Source: an uncultured Verrucomicrobiota bacterium | GTDB lineage: Bacteria; Verrucomicrobiota; Verrucomicrobiia; Limisphaerales; AAA164-E04 | DNA length: 54,641 bases | Reading direction: 5' to 3' | NCBI GenBank assembly: GCA_913061285.1 | Contig: CAJXVR010000007.1 | Location: 1-54,641 of the forward strand | Shown: piece after piece, positions 1-8,579 of the stretch | Layout: every line of letters begins with the position of its first letter | How positions within the stretch are numbered: the first letter of the stretch is position 1 | Translations under genes and position numbers: made by a program | The notes under the pieces: generated by a model | Told to the model about the DNA's origin: nothing | The model's database searches: none | What the model saw: the letters and a program-made list of their open reading frames with translations, nothing else

Positions 1-45
1 GATGTAGAGAGGTCTCGTGGGCTCGGAGATGTGTATAAGAGACAG
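1..45 (+). other. Nextera read-2 adapter with index (assembly artefact)
   Basis: Bases 12-45 match the Illumina Nextera read-2 transposase adapter, ending in the 19-base mosaic end at 27-45. Bases 4-11 (GTAGAGAG) match the Nextera i7 index N707 as I remember it, and bases 1-3 fit the preceding P7 tail. This is library DNA, not genome. Read as protein it gives MGSEMCIRD, a known contaminant of metagenome protein sets. Genomic sequence starts at about base 46. Confidence 0.97.
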
Positions 46-46
46 G

Positions 47-685
47 ATCTCGGGCCCCCTAGCGGATACCGACGAAGGGCTGAGTCTCCCCCTCGACACA
101 CTAGAGGTCTTTCAACGAAGAGCCCTCACAGGTTACGAATCTGTTCTAGCATCCTACAGTGATGGCAGCCCCCTCTTGGCCCGCAAATCACTGGGACAGG
201 GAGCGATCTATTTTCTAACCACCCTGCCCCGACCCGACTGGTCAAATCTCAGCAATGGCACCATCCTCATCCCGCTCGTGCAACGTCTCCTCCAAGACGG
301 CGCACGACGACAGGAAAAAGTCACCTTTGCAACGGCGGGCGAGATCGAGCCCCTCCTTGAAGAACAGCCATGGAAATCCGTCAACAATTCGGATAATGGT
401 GATTTCCGATGGACTGCTGGGGTCTATCGAGCTGGCGACCGCTGGTTGGCCGTCAACCGAGCACCGGACGAGGACAATCCCGGAAGACTCGAAAGTGCCC
501 AAGCAAGTGCGCTCTTCGGGGCTCTGCCGCTCGCCCTCCAAGAAGAAAAAGTGGAAGCAAGTGAAGCCCTTCAAGGCGAGGCCTGGCGCCTCTTCCTGGT
601 CGGTATGCTCGCATTCCTCATTGCCGAAGGGTTTCTGATACTTCCAACGGTAGCAAAACCAGTCACACCAAGGTCGGCCATATGA
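47..685 (+). CDS. BatA/VWA-cluster type membrane protein, C-terminal part (5' truncated)
   Basis: About 212 genomic codons remain; the start lies beyond the contig edge and the first full genomic codon is at 47. The visible part has a soluble beta-rich segment (LLARKSLGQGAIYFLTTLP, then VYRAGDRWLAVN) followed near the end by one hydrophobic helix (AWRLFLVGMLAFLIAEGFLIL) and a short tail. This resembles the end of BatA-like or VWA-type membrane proteins found in PVC bacteria next to MoxR ATPase and DUF58 genes. The stop overlaps the next start as ATGA (682-685), so the two are probably translationally coupled and act together at the inner membrane. The family call is inferred from the helix placement and the neighbour; no catalytic motif is visible. 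Confidence 0.6.
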   Translation: MSGPLADTDEGLSLPLDTLEVFQRRALTGYESVLASYSDGSPLLARKSLGQGAIYFLTTLPRPDWSNLSNGTILIPLVQRLLQDGARRQEKVTFATAGEIEPLLEEQPWKSVNNSDNGDFRWTAGVYRAGDRWLAVNRAPDEDNPGRLESAQASALFGALPLALQEEKVEASEALQGEAWRLFLVGMLAFLIAEGFLILPTVAKPVTPRSAI

Positions 686-2880
686 GCAACTGGACATTCG
701 CTGCTTCATTTCCGCTTGTTCTCCTGGGCCTCGCCATCTGGGGATTGACCCTGTGGCTATCGTGGACCAATTGGAAACGACAAGCCTCCCGACGAGGCGT
801 TGCCATTCTCGAAGGACTACGCGTTCTGATTGTGACCTTACTGATTATCACCTTGCTGAAGCCAGAGCGGGTGCAGCAAATCCAGCGAACGGAGAAACCG
901 AATATTGTCGTACTCCACGATACCTCCGCCAGCATGACGACTAGTGATGTCGTGGTGTCAAATCAGGTGGTTTCAAGAGCTCAATGGGTTGAGGGAGTTC
1001 TTACCAATCAATTTTACGCCCCGCTCGAAGCAGGCGCACAGATCGAAGTGCACGCCTTCGCACAGTATCCCCCCCTTGATAATTCTGACTCGACCAATGC
1101 CATCGAAGGCACCGACCTCAGCCTCGCTCTAGATGGGACTCTGCAACAATTCGACGATCTCAAGGGGGTGATCGTCCTAACCGACGGCGATTGGAATCTA
1201 GGCCTGCCCCCGATTGGCGTTGCCACTCAATACCGCGATCGCGATGTTCCCGTCTTTCCCATCGCGGTCGGACGCCAAAGCCCTTTACCCGATGTTGCCA
1301 TCGACGATGTTGACGCTCCGGCCTACGGACTCCTCGGTGAAACCATCTCCATTCCAGTGCGTCTTCGCAATGATTTCCCCCGAGAGGTCACCACCATGCT
1401 CGAATTGTATGACGGGGATACTCAACTGGCCCGCAAGGAAGTTCTTATCCCTGCCGAAACGGAACTTCAGGATGCGATCGTATGGGACCCAAAAGAAACA
1501 GGCACTCTGGATCTCACGGTCAAGATCGGATCCGAACCCGATGAGCTTCTCGCCGACAACAACGAATCTTCATTCCAGATTGGTATCCGACTCGAGACTC
1601 TCAAGGTCCTCGTGGTGGATTCCAAACCACGATGGGAATATCGCTACCTCCGAAATGCCTTGGCACGAGATCCTGGAGTTCAGATGAACTGCCTCCTCTT
1701 CCACCCTGGCTTAGCCACCGGTGGAGGCCGCCACTATCTCTCGGCCTTCCCCAGTACCAAGGAGCAAATCTCAGTGTATGACGTCATCTTTCTTGGCGAC
1801 GTCGGAGTCGTGCCCAATCAACTCAAGGAGAGCGATCTTGAACTCATCCGCGGCCTCGTCGAACAGCAGTCTAGTGGATTGGTTTTCATGCCCGGCAGGA
1901 GCGGCCATCAGCAGACACTCGCCGAGAGCCCTCTCGCTGACCTAATCCCCGTGGTGCTCAATGATGAACGCCCCCAGGGAATCGGTCTTCAGAACGAATC
2001 TCAACTCAGCCTCTCCAGCCTCGGCCGGGGGCACTGGCTCACTCGTTTTGATTCTGACGGGCAGAAGAATGACGAGCTCTGGCGGCAGCTTCCCGGATTC
2101 TACTGGTCCGCGGCAGTCGAGAAAAGCCGTCCAGGATCGGAAGTGCTGGCCGTCCATTCGACCATTCGCAATTCCTGGGGCCGGATTCCTCTCCTCGTGA
2201 CTCGCCCCTTTGGTTCCGGAAAAGTGCTCTTTATGGGAACCGATAGCGCTTGGCGATGGCGTCGAGGCGTTGAAGATAAGTATCACTATCGCTTCTGGAG
2301 CCAAGTGGTCCGCTGGATGGCACATCAAAGGCACCTCTCGGAAACGGATGGTATTCGCATGACCTTCACCCCCGAGGTTGCCGAAGTGGGCGACACCATG
2401 AATTTTCAGGCGAGTGTCCTCGATAGCTCAGGCTACCCTGCTCAATCCGGCAATGTCTTAGCGACCATCACCAGTCCATCAGGGCGTTCTGAGAAAATTG
2501 AATTCGCCTTATCTCCTGGTGGATGGGGCGTTTTCGAGGCCGCATTCATTCCCCAAGAAGAAGGGCAACACCATATCACGGTCCGCGCCGAAGAGTACGG
2601 AAGAAAGCTTGAAGCAGACCTTCAGGTGACTCGACCTCTCATCGAGAAAATCGGCCAACCCATCAATCGTCAAGCCCTACAGGAGATCGCCTCCGTCACG
2701 CGAGGGCAACTCGCTGGCACAGAGGGACTCGTCGAGGTAATCGCAGCTCTGAAGTCAATGCCTGAGCCCAAACCTCGAGAGGTTCGCCTTCGGCTGTGGT
2801 CAAATCCTTGGTGGGGAGGAACGCTACTGCTCTTGTTGGTGATCTACTGGGTAGGCCGTAAGATTGTTGGCCTAGTCTAA
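682..2880 (+). CDS. VWA / glutamine-amidotransferase-like membrane protein
   Basis: 732 residues. Two N-terminal membrane helices (about residues 8-28 and 45-62) precede a VWA-like domain whose MIDAS motif is DTSASM (about 80-85), with a second acidic loop LTDGDWNLG (about 165). A CARDB/Ig-like beta region follows. From about 310 (VLVVDSKPRWEYRYLRNAL) comes a class-I glutamine-amidotransferase-like fold containing FMPGRSGHQ; I see no clear Cys nucleophile, so it is probably non-catalytic. A second beta domain and a C-terminal helix (WWGGTLLLLLVIYWVG) complete it. PVC genomes often carry such proteins beside BatA-like genes and a MoxR ATPase, and a role in envelope assembly or complex activation is inferred. 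It starts inside the stop of the upstream gene (ATGA). Confidence 0.75.
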   Translation: MSNWTFAASFPLVLLGLAIWGLTLWLSWTNWKRQASRRGVAILEGLRVLIVTLLIITLLKPERVQQIQRTEKPNIVVLHDTSASMTTSDVVVSNQVVSRAQWVEGVLTNQFYAPLEAGAQIEVHAFAQYPPLDNSDSTNAIEGTDLSLALDGTLQQFDDLKGVIVLTDGDWNLGLPPIGVATQYRDRDVPVFPIAVGRQSPLPDVAIDDVDAPAYGLLGETISIPVRLRNDFPREVTTMLELYDGDTQLARKEVLIPAETELQDAIVWDPKETGTLDLTVKIGSEPDELLADNNESSFQIGIRLETLKVLVVDSKPRWEYRYLRNALARDPGVQMNCLLFHPGLATGGGRHYLSAFPSTKEQISVYDVIFLGDVGVVPNQLKESDLELIRGLVEQQSSGLVFMPGRSGHQQTLAESPLADLIPVVLNDERPQGIGLQNESQLSLSSLGRGHWLTRFDSDGQKNDELWRQLPGFYWSAAVEKSRPGSEVLAVHSTIRNSWGRIPLLVTRPFGSGKVLFMGTDSAWRWRRGVEDKYHYRFWSQVVRWMAHQRHLSETDGIRMTFTPEVAEVGDTMNFQASVLDSSGYPAQSGNVLATITSPSGRSEKIEFALSPGGWGVFEAAFIPQEEGQHHITVRAEEYGRKLEADLQVTRPLIEKIGQPINRQALQEIASVTRGQLAGTEGLVEVIAALKSMPEPKPREVRLRLWSNPWWGGTLLLLLVIYWVGRKIVGLV

Positions 2881-2937
2881 TTGGCAATGCGAGCCGAACC
2901 GACCTCGCTCAAACTAAGGTCCGGATCAAAGAAGAAA

Positions 2938-4488
2938 ATGAAATTGAAGATTCACCTCCTCCTGGGGACCCTTCTCTTTGGCGCCTCTCCGTGGCATCAT
3001 GCAGCTGAACTTCCAGTCAAACGGTTCCCCGGTAAGAAGCAGCGGAACATTATCTTTGTTCTCACTGACGATCACCGGTATGACGCGATGGGATTCGTCG
3101 GCCACCCCTGGTTAGAGACTCCAGAAATGGATCAAATGGCCTCACAGGGCGCTCACTTTCCAAACGCCTTTGTCACCACGTCTCTCTGCGCCCCAAGCCG
3201 AGCTTCTATCATCACGGGACTCTACGCCCACAATCACCAAGTGATCGATAACTACAATCCAGTCCGTTCCGATCTTCTCTACTTCCCCCAATACCTCCAG
3301 TCAGCCGGCTACGAAACCGCCTTCGTCGGTAAATGGCACATGGGCGGCGACATGGATGATCCACAACGCGGCTTCGATCATTGGGTAAGTTTCAAGGGGC
3401 AAGGCACCTATTGGGCTGACGGCAAAGGCACCAAGCGCGTGGTGCCCCAGACCCATCGGGATGGCTACAACATCAACGGCAAACGCGTTCCCCAGAAGGG
3501 GTATATTACCGATGAATTAACCGACTATGCCCTTGATTGGCTAAAAGATCGCGATTCCGAGAAACCCTATTTTCTCTATCTTTCACACAAAGCGGTTCAC
3601 GCAGATTTCGTCGCGGCCGACCGCCATTTAGGGCGGTACAAGGACAAGAAAATGCCCAAACCTCCTACCTTTGAAAACTCTGCCGAGAACTATAAGGACA
3701 AGCCAATGTGGTTGAAGAATCAGCGCAATAGTCGTCATGGCGTTGACTATGGTTACAATCTCGATTCGTTTGACCTTGAAGACTACTACAAACGATACTG
3801 CGAAACCCTGCTCGCCGTGGATGAAAACCTCGGGCGAGTGTTCGATTGGCTTCGAAAGACCGGTCAGTTAGAGTCCACGCTCGTCGTTTACATGGGAGAC
3901 AATGGTTTCCAATTCGGCGACCACGGACTCATCGACAAACGGGTCGCTTATGAAGCGTCTATCCGAGTTCCACTAATCTTCCACTGCCCAGAGATCATCC
4001 CCGCTGGAAGCACTTACTCCCAAGTAGTCGCTAATATCGATATCGCCCCAACCCTTCTAGAAGCCGGAGGGGTTAAAGCCCCGAGCCATTTCGATGGCGA
4101 AAGCTTCCTTCAACTAGCCACCGGCAATGCCATTCCCTGGCGAGACTACCTCCTTTACGAATACTACTGGGAACGCAACTATCCCCACACCCCAACCACT
4201 CACAGTGTTCGCGGCGAGCGGTATAAGTACATTCGTTATCACGGCATTTGGGATCTCAATGAGCTCTACGACCTGCAAGAAGATCCCCACGAGACGAAGA
4301 ACCTGATTCAAAGCGAAGCGCACCAGTCACTGATCGCAACGCTCAACACCCGCCTATTCGATCTCCTCGAGGAAAGCGCTGGTCACACCATTCCCCTCCA
4401 ACGAGATCGAGGCCCCACCTTCCCGCTTCGACATCCTGATCGCGCTCGTCAGGGAACATTCCCTCAGGCCTGGTTTGAAAAACAGTAG
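2938..4488 (+). CDS. Arylsulfatase-family sulfatase (Cys-type, secreted)
   Basis: 516 residues from ATG 2938. The frame is open to TTG 2881, but 2938 gives a clean signal peptide (MKLKIHLLLGTLLFGASPWHHA), so I chose it. Family marks are the metal-binding IFVLTDDHRYD near the mature N-terminus, the formylglycine motif C-A-P-S-R at Cys84, GKWHMGG (about 135), and a DNGFQFGDHG loop that supplies Asp/Asn metal ligands. The catalytic Cys must be converted to formylglycine, and no maturase lies in the window. Length is normal for type-I sulfatases. These enzymes release sulfate from sulfated polysaccharides or aryl sulfates in the periplasm or outside; the substrate cannot be read from sequence. 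PVC marine bacteria often hold many copies. It may be co-transcribed with the next gene. Confidence 0.92.
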   Translation: MKLKIHLLLGTLLFGASPWHHAAELPVKRFPGKKQRNIIFVLTDDHRYDAMGFVGHPWLETPEMDQMASQGAHFPNAFVTTSLCAPSRASIITGLYAHNHQVIDNYNPVRSDLLYFPQYLQSAGYETAFVGKWHMGGDMDDPQRGFDHWVSFKGQGTYWADGKGTKRVVPQTHRDGYNINGKRVPQKGYITDELTDYALDWLKDRDSEKPYFLYLSHKAVHADFVAADRHLGRYKDKKMPKPPTFENSAENYKDKPMWLKNQRNSRHGVDYGYNLDSFDLEDYYKRYCETLLAVDENLGRVFDWLRKTGQLESTLVVYMGDNGFQFGDHGLIDKRVAYEASIRVPLIFHCPEIIPAGSTYSQVVANIDIAPTLLEAGGVKAPSHFDGESFLQLATGNAIPWRDYLLYEYYWERNYPHTPTTHSVRGERYKYIRYHGIWDLNELYDLQEDPHETKNLIQSEAHQSLIATLNTRLFDLLEESAGHTIPLQRDRGPTFPLRHPDRARQGTFPQAWFEKQ

Positions 4489-4512
4489 TTCAAACCCTTT
4501 TCTATTCAGAAT

Positions 4513-4818
4513 ATGAGCCATCGCATCACACTCGATCGCCTGCGAACCATTGGAAAAGCGGAAGGGCTCTCGTATCTCCTTCTCCTTGGAATTGCCATGC
4601 CACTAAAATACCTGGCAGGCATGCCCATGGCTGTCTCGGTTGTCGGTTCCATTCACGGTCTCCTCTTCGTCGTCTTTTGCTTTGCTCTGCTCCACGCCTT
4701 GTTGAGTACGCCACTAACATTCAAGTGGTCCGTCATCGCCTTTGTCGCATCGCTCTTGCCTTTCGGCCCCTTTGTGATTGATCGTCATTTGAAGACTTTC
4801 GAAACAGCAAGGGACTAA
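4513..4818 (+). CDS. DUF3817 small integral membrane protein
   Basis: 101 residues with three hydrophobic helices (about 18-35, 40-64, 70-90). The pattern RLRTIGKAEGLSYLLLLGIAMPLKY, then a GMPMAVSVVGSIHG turn, then LLPFGPFVIDRHL, fits the DUF3817 family of small membrane proteins. The Gly-x-His of the turn and the Pro-Phe-Gly-Pro-Phe motif of the last helix are typical. Biochemical function is unknown. It follows the sulfatase by 24 bases on the same strand and is probably read through from it. Confidence 0.82.
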   Translation: MSHRITLDRLRTIGKAEGLSYLLLLGIAMPLKYLAGMPMAVSVVGSIHGLLFVVFCFALLHALLSTPLTFKWSVIAFVASLLPFGPFVIDRHLKTFETARD

Positions 4819-5007
4819 GCAACGAGACGACCTCTCTGAACCGACGACGAAGGCACGCTGCTCCGCAGCAAACTGAAGGGAAACTCATTTCTCGAGTATC
4901 GAGAACCCCCAACACCGTCACCGACAAGTGCAGGCGCTCTAGCCCCGGCAGACTTTCCCTTGGTTTTGTGTTTGTCAGCCTGACGAAGATAGTCGAATTT
5001 AGAGGCT

Positions 5008-7086
5008 ATGAAATCGTCAGGTCTTCGTCTTTCACTCGCGATCTGTTGCCTCCTCGCCACCACCCACTCGCCTGAGATCGTCGCTGACGAGGGCATGTGG
5101 CTCTTCAACCAAGCACCCCGTAAGCTGCTACAATCGAAATACGGTTTCGACGCATCCCCCCAGTGGCTTGAACACGTGCAAAAGGCTTCAGTGCGTTTCA
5201 ACAGTGGTGGCTCCGGCTCTTTCGTCTCCAAAGACGGACTCGTTCTTTCCAATCACCACGTCGCCGCTGATGCGCTGCAGAAGCTGAGCAATGAAGAACG
5301 AGATATTCTTGCAGAGGGCTATCAGGCCAACGCGATGACTGAGGAACTCAAATGTGTCGACCTCGAACTAAACGTCCTCATGGGAATTCAAGACGTCACA
5401 GAGCAAGTCAACGCTGCCGTCAAGCAAGACATGGATCCTGAGACCGCATTCAACGCCCGACGCGCTGCCATCGCAGGCATCGAAAAGCGCTCGCTCGATT
5501 CGACCGGTCTTCGAAGTGACGTCGTGACGCTCTATCAAGGAGGCGCCTATCATCTGTATCGTTTCAAAAAATATACTGACGTACGACTCGTGTTTGCGCC
5601 CGAACAGCAGATCGCCTTCTTCGGAGGCGATCCTGACAATTTCGAATATCCCCGTTACTGCCTCGACTACACTTTCTTCAGAGCCTACGAGAATGGAAAG
5701 CCCGCGAGAACAGAGCACCACTTGAAGTGGAATCCGAGTGGCCCTAAGAACGGGGAATTGGTTTTCGTGACCGGGCATCCAGGAAGCACCAGTCGGCTGC
5801 TTACCGTCTCAGAGCTTGAGTACGAAAGAGACATTCTGCAACCGGATGTTCTCTCTTGGCTCAACCGGATGGAAGTCCTCCTCAATGTCTATGGAAGTCG
5901 AAGTACCGAGAATAAGCGTCGCTCCAAAGACCTTCTCTTCGGTATTCAAAATAGTCGAAAAGCCTACGGTGGAATGCACGCAGGACTCCTAGATCCAGAC
6001 CTCTTCGCTCAAAAACGCCGCCAAGAGAACGATCTACGAAAGGCGGTCAAAGCGGATCCAAGCCTTCGAGACACCGAAGCAGCCTGGAAACGAATCCGCG
6101 ACGCACAGTCAGAGATCGCCAAGGTAAGAACCCGCTACAATTTCTTTGAAGGAGGTCGCGCCTTCTACGGAGACCTCTATCCCATTGCTAAGATGCTGCT
6201 CAGGGCAGCGGTTGAACTCCAGAAGGCCAATAGCGAACGTCTCCGAGAATTCCACGAATCTGGCCTCGACTCGCTTCAATTCCAACTCTTCTCCAACAAA
6301 CCCATCTATGAAGATCTCGAGTTGGTAACACTTGCCGATGGACTCACCTACCTCGCCGATACCTTTGGCCCCGAGGACCCCATGGTTATGGCCATTCTAG
6401 CCGGACGCTCGCCCCAGAAAGCAGCCGCTGATCTGATCACTGGAACAAAGGTCCGTGATGTGTCATTTCGCCGAGAACTCTTCGAGGGGGGAATTGAGGC
6501 CATCAACCTGGCCAAGGACCCGATGATCGAACTCGCTCGATTGGTCGATCGCGAAGCCCGCGAGGCACGAAAAGCACTCGATGCAGCTAAGGAGATTAAG
6601 CAGGCCGCGCACGCTGAGATTGCCAAGGCACGCTTTGCGATCCAGGGAAGCTCTAGCTATCCAGACGCCACGTTCACATTACGACTGGCATTTGGAGAAG
6701 TGGCCGGCTACCAGGAGGGAACTCAACATCGCCCGCATGAAACCTACTTCAAGGGACTCTATCAGCGATCCCAAGACCAATCCGAGACCCCTCCATTTCA
6801 CCTTCCGAAACGTTGGATTGAACGAAAAAGTCATCTAAATCTCGATGCCCCCGTCAACTTCGTCAGTAAAATTGATATCATTGGCGGCAACTCCGGTTCG
6901 CCCGTCGTCAATCGAAGGGGAGAGCTAGTGGGCTTAATATTTGATGGCAACATTCACACCCTTCCATGGCGTCATGGCTACGATGACAAAGTGGCTCGGG
7001 CAATCTCCGTGCACGCAGGCGGCATTACCGAGTCATTGAAATCCGTCTATCAAGCCAACCAACTCCTGGAGGAGCTCCTCCGCTAG
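5008..7086 (+). CDS. S46-family dipeptidyl-peptidase (DPP7-like)
   Basis: 692 residues, close to the usual S46 length (about 700). A signal peptide precedes the family start DEGMWLFNQAP. The chymotrypsin-like triad reads His84 (SNHHV), Asp220 (YCLDYTFFRAY) and Ser629 (GGNSGSPV), with an inserted helical domain (about 270-560) as in family members. Known DPP7/DPP11 enzymes remove dipeptides from free N-termini in the periplasm; the residue 18 after the catalytic Ser sets P1 preference. Here it is Gly647 (FDGN), as in DPP7, which suggests hydrophobic P1. The His motif ends in Val rather than the usual Cys. It sits 36 bases upstream of a cytochrome-sugar dehydrogenase gene on the same strand; both are envelope enzymes of nutrient use. 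AGAGG lies only two bases before the ATG. Confidence 0.92.
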   Translation: MKSSGLRLSLAICCLLATTHSPEIVADEGMWLFNQAPRKLLQSKYGFDASPQWLEHVQKASVRFNSGGSGSFVSKDGLVLSNHHVAADALQKLSNEERDILAEGYQANAMTEELKCVDLELNVLMGIQDVTEQVNAAVKQDMDPETAFNARRAAIAGIEKRSLDSTGLRSDVVTLYQGGAYHLYRFKKYTDVRLVFAPEQQIAFFGGDPDNFEYPRYCLDYTFFRAYENGKPARTEHHLKWNPSGPKNGELVFVTGHPGSTSRLLTVSELEYERDILQPDVLSWLNRMEVLLNVYGSRSTENKRRSKDLLFGIQNSRKAYGGMHAGLLDPDLFAQKRRQENDLRKAVKADPSLRDTEAAWKRIRDAQSEIAKVRTRYNFFEGGRAFYGDLYPIAKMLLRAAVELQKANSERLREFHESGLDSLQFQLFSNKPIYEDLELVTLADGLTYLADTFGPEDPMVMAILAGRSPQKAAADLITGTKVRDVSFRRELFEGGIEAINLAKDPMIELARLVDREAREARKALDAAKEIKQAAHAEIAKARFAIQGSSSYPDATFTLRLAFGEVAGYQEGTQHRPHETYFKGLYQRSQDQSETPPFHLPKRWIERKSHLNLDAPVNFVSKIDIIGGNSGSPVVNRRGELVGLIFDGNIHTLPWRHGYDDKVARAISVHAGGITESLKSVYQANQLLEELLR

Positions 7087-7122
7087 TCCCATATCCAACC
7101 TAGACCAAGCAAGTCATTCGCT

Positions 7123-8559
7123 ATGAATCAACGTTTCATACTTATCTGCCTCTGCACGGCGCTCAGTTATCCTCTCTCCGCCATCAGTCAGAATAGTGCC
7201 GAAGCCCCCACACTTTTTCGAAATTACTGTGCCCCCTGTCATGGCCAATCTCTAGAAGGTGGTAACGCCCAAAGTCTGGTCGACGCGGTTTGGCAATTCG
7301 GCTCAAAGAAAAGCCACATGATGCGCAACATCAAGTACGGTATCGCTGATTTCGCCATGCCTGCCTTTGAAGCAGCGTTGTCGGATCGGCAGATTAACAG
7401 TCTCATCGACTTTATCTTCGATCAGGAGAAAAAGTCTGGAGCGACAAAACCGCTGCCTCCAGATCGAATTCACACGCTGGACTACGAAGTTCGGGTCGAC
7501 GTTCTCGCCCACGATCTCGACATTCCTTGGAGTATCGCCTTTACCCGACCGGGGAAAGCGTATGTCACTGAACGCCCTGGCAACATTCGTCAACTCCTCT
7601 CGGGACAACTGATCGATGAGCCGGTCAAGAATGTTCCCAAAGTCGTCCACGAGGGACAAGGAGGGCTCCTCGACATTGCGATTGACCCTGAATACGATGA
7701 CAATGGCTGGATCTATCTCGCCTATAGCCATTCCATTCCTCCGCTTTCAGGAGGCAGCAAGCCTACGGCGATGACGCGAATCGTGCGCGGCCAGATCACC
7801 AACAACGAGTGGAGCAATCAGCAAACGGTCTTTGAAGCCCCTGCCGAGACTTACCAAGGGACTCGACATCACTATGGCAGCCGAATCGCCTTCGATGCAG
7901 AACATCGCCTCTACTTTTCCGTTGGGGACCGAGGCAACGGAAAGCAAGCGCAGGACCTCAGCCAGCCAAATGGAAAAATCCACCGCGTCAATCGAGATGG
8001 TTCAACACCCACCGACAATCCCTTTCTCACGCGGTATGATGCCCTGCCTAGCATCTTCTCCTACGGGCATCGCAACCCTCAAGGCCTGGCAGTACATCCG
8101 GTGACCAACCAAATCTGGAGCTCGGAGCACGGCCCTATGGGCGGTGATGAACTAAATCGACTAGTCAAGGGAGCGAATTTCGGTTGGCCCGAGATTACGT
8201 ATGGTCGCAACTATGACGGCGCCGTGGTTTCCGAATTCAGATCAAAGCCCACAATGAAGCAGCCTAGGCTCTACTGGAAGCCGTCCATTGCGGTCTGTGG
8301 CATTGATTTCATCCAGGGAGATGCCTTTCCGCGGTGGCGCAACCATCTGGTAGTCGGCGCTCTAAAATACGAGGAAGTGAGGCTCCTCAATATCATGGAA
8401 GGCGAAGTCATCCACCAAGAAATTCTCCTTAAAAACATTGGTCGAGTCCGCGATGTGGCCACCGGGCCTGACGGCGCCATCTATATCGTCACCAACGGAC
8501 CAGGAAGAGTGCTTCGCCTCACACCAATTCGAGATCTCAACGGCAATCCAAACGAATAG
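7123..8559 (+). CDS. Cytochrome c fused to PQQ-dependent sugar dehydrogenase (Asd/YliI-like)
   Basis: 478 residues. Signal peptide (about 1-22), then a small class-I cytochrome c with CAPCH (Cys36, Cys39, His40) and a likely axial Met79 (FAMPAF), then a six-bladed glucose/sorbosone dehydrogenase propeller (about 118-470). Propeller signatures are DIPWSIAF, HEGQGGLLDIAIDP, YGSRIAFD, YGHRNPQGLAVHP, EHGPMGGDELN and NFGWPEITYG; the histidines and arginines of these loops form the PQQ pocket in soluble aldose dehydrogenases. The enzyme would oxidise aldose sugars in the periplasm and pass electrons to its own heme, a fusion known in PVC and other Gram-negative bacteria. The gene converges with the hybrid kinase gene 20 bases downstream. 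Confidence 0.9.
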   Translation: MNQRFILICLCTALSYPLSAISQNSAEAPTLFRNYCAPCHGQSLEGGNAQSLVDAVWQFGSKKSHMMRNIKYGIADFAMPAFEAALSDRQINSLIDFIFDQEKKSGATKPLPPDRIHTLDYEVRVDVLAHDLDIPWSIAFTRPGKAYVTERPGNIRQLLSGQLIDEPVKNVPKVVHEGQGGLLDIAIDPEYDDNGWIYLAYSHSIPPLSGGSKPTAMTRIVRGQITNNEWSNQQTVFEAPAETYQGTRHHYGSRIAFDAEHRLYFSVGDRGNGKQAQDLSQPNGKIHRVNRDGSTPTDNPFLTRYDALPSIFSYGHRNPQGLAVHPVTNQIWSSEHGPMGGDELNRLVKGANFGWPEITYGRNYDGAVVSEFRSKPTMKQPRLYWKPSIAVCGIDFIQGDAFPRWRNHLVVGALKYEEVRLLNIMEGEVIHQEILLKNIGRVRDVATGPDGAIYIVTNGPGRVLRLTPIRDLNGNPNE

Positions 8560-8579
8560 TCCCAATTGAACGATCGGCG

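Noticed and set aside
17-46. MGSEMCIRD as a genuine N-terminus of the first gene, and again for the giant gene at 54634
   Set aside because: The codons lie in Nextera adapter at both ends; the identity of the two N-termini is due to the adapter.
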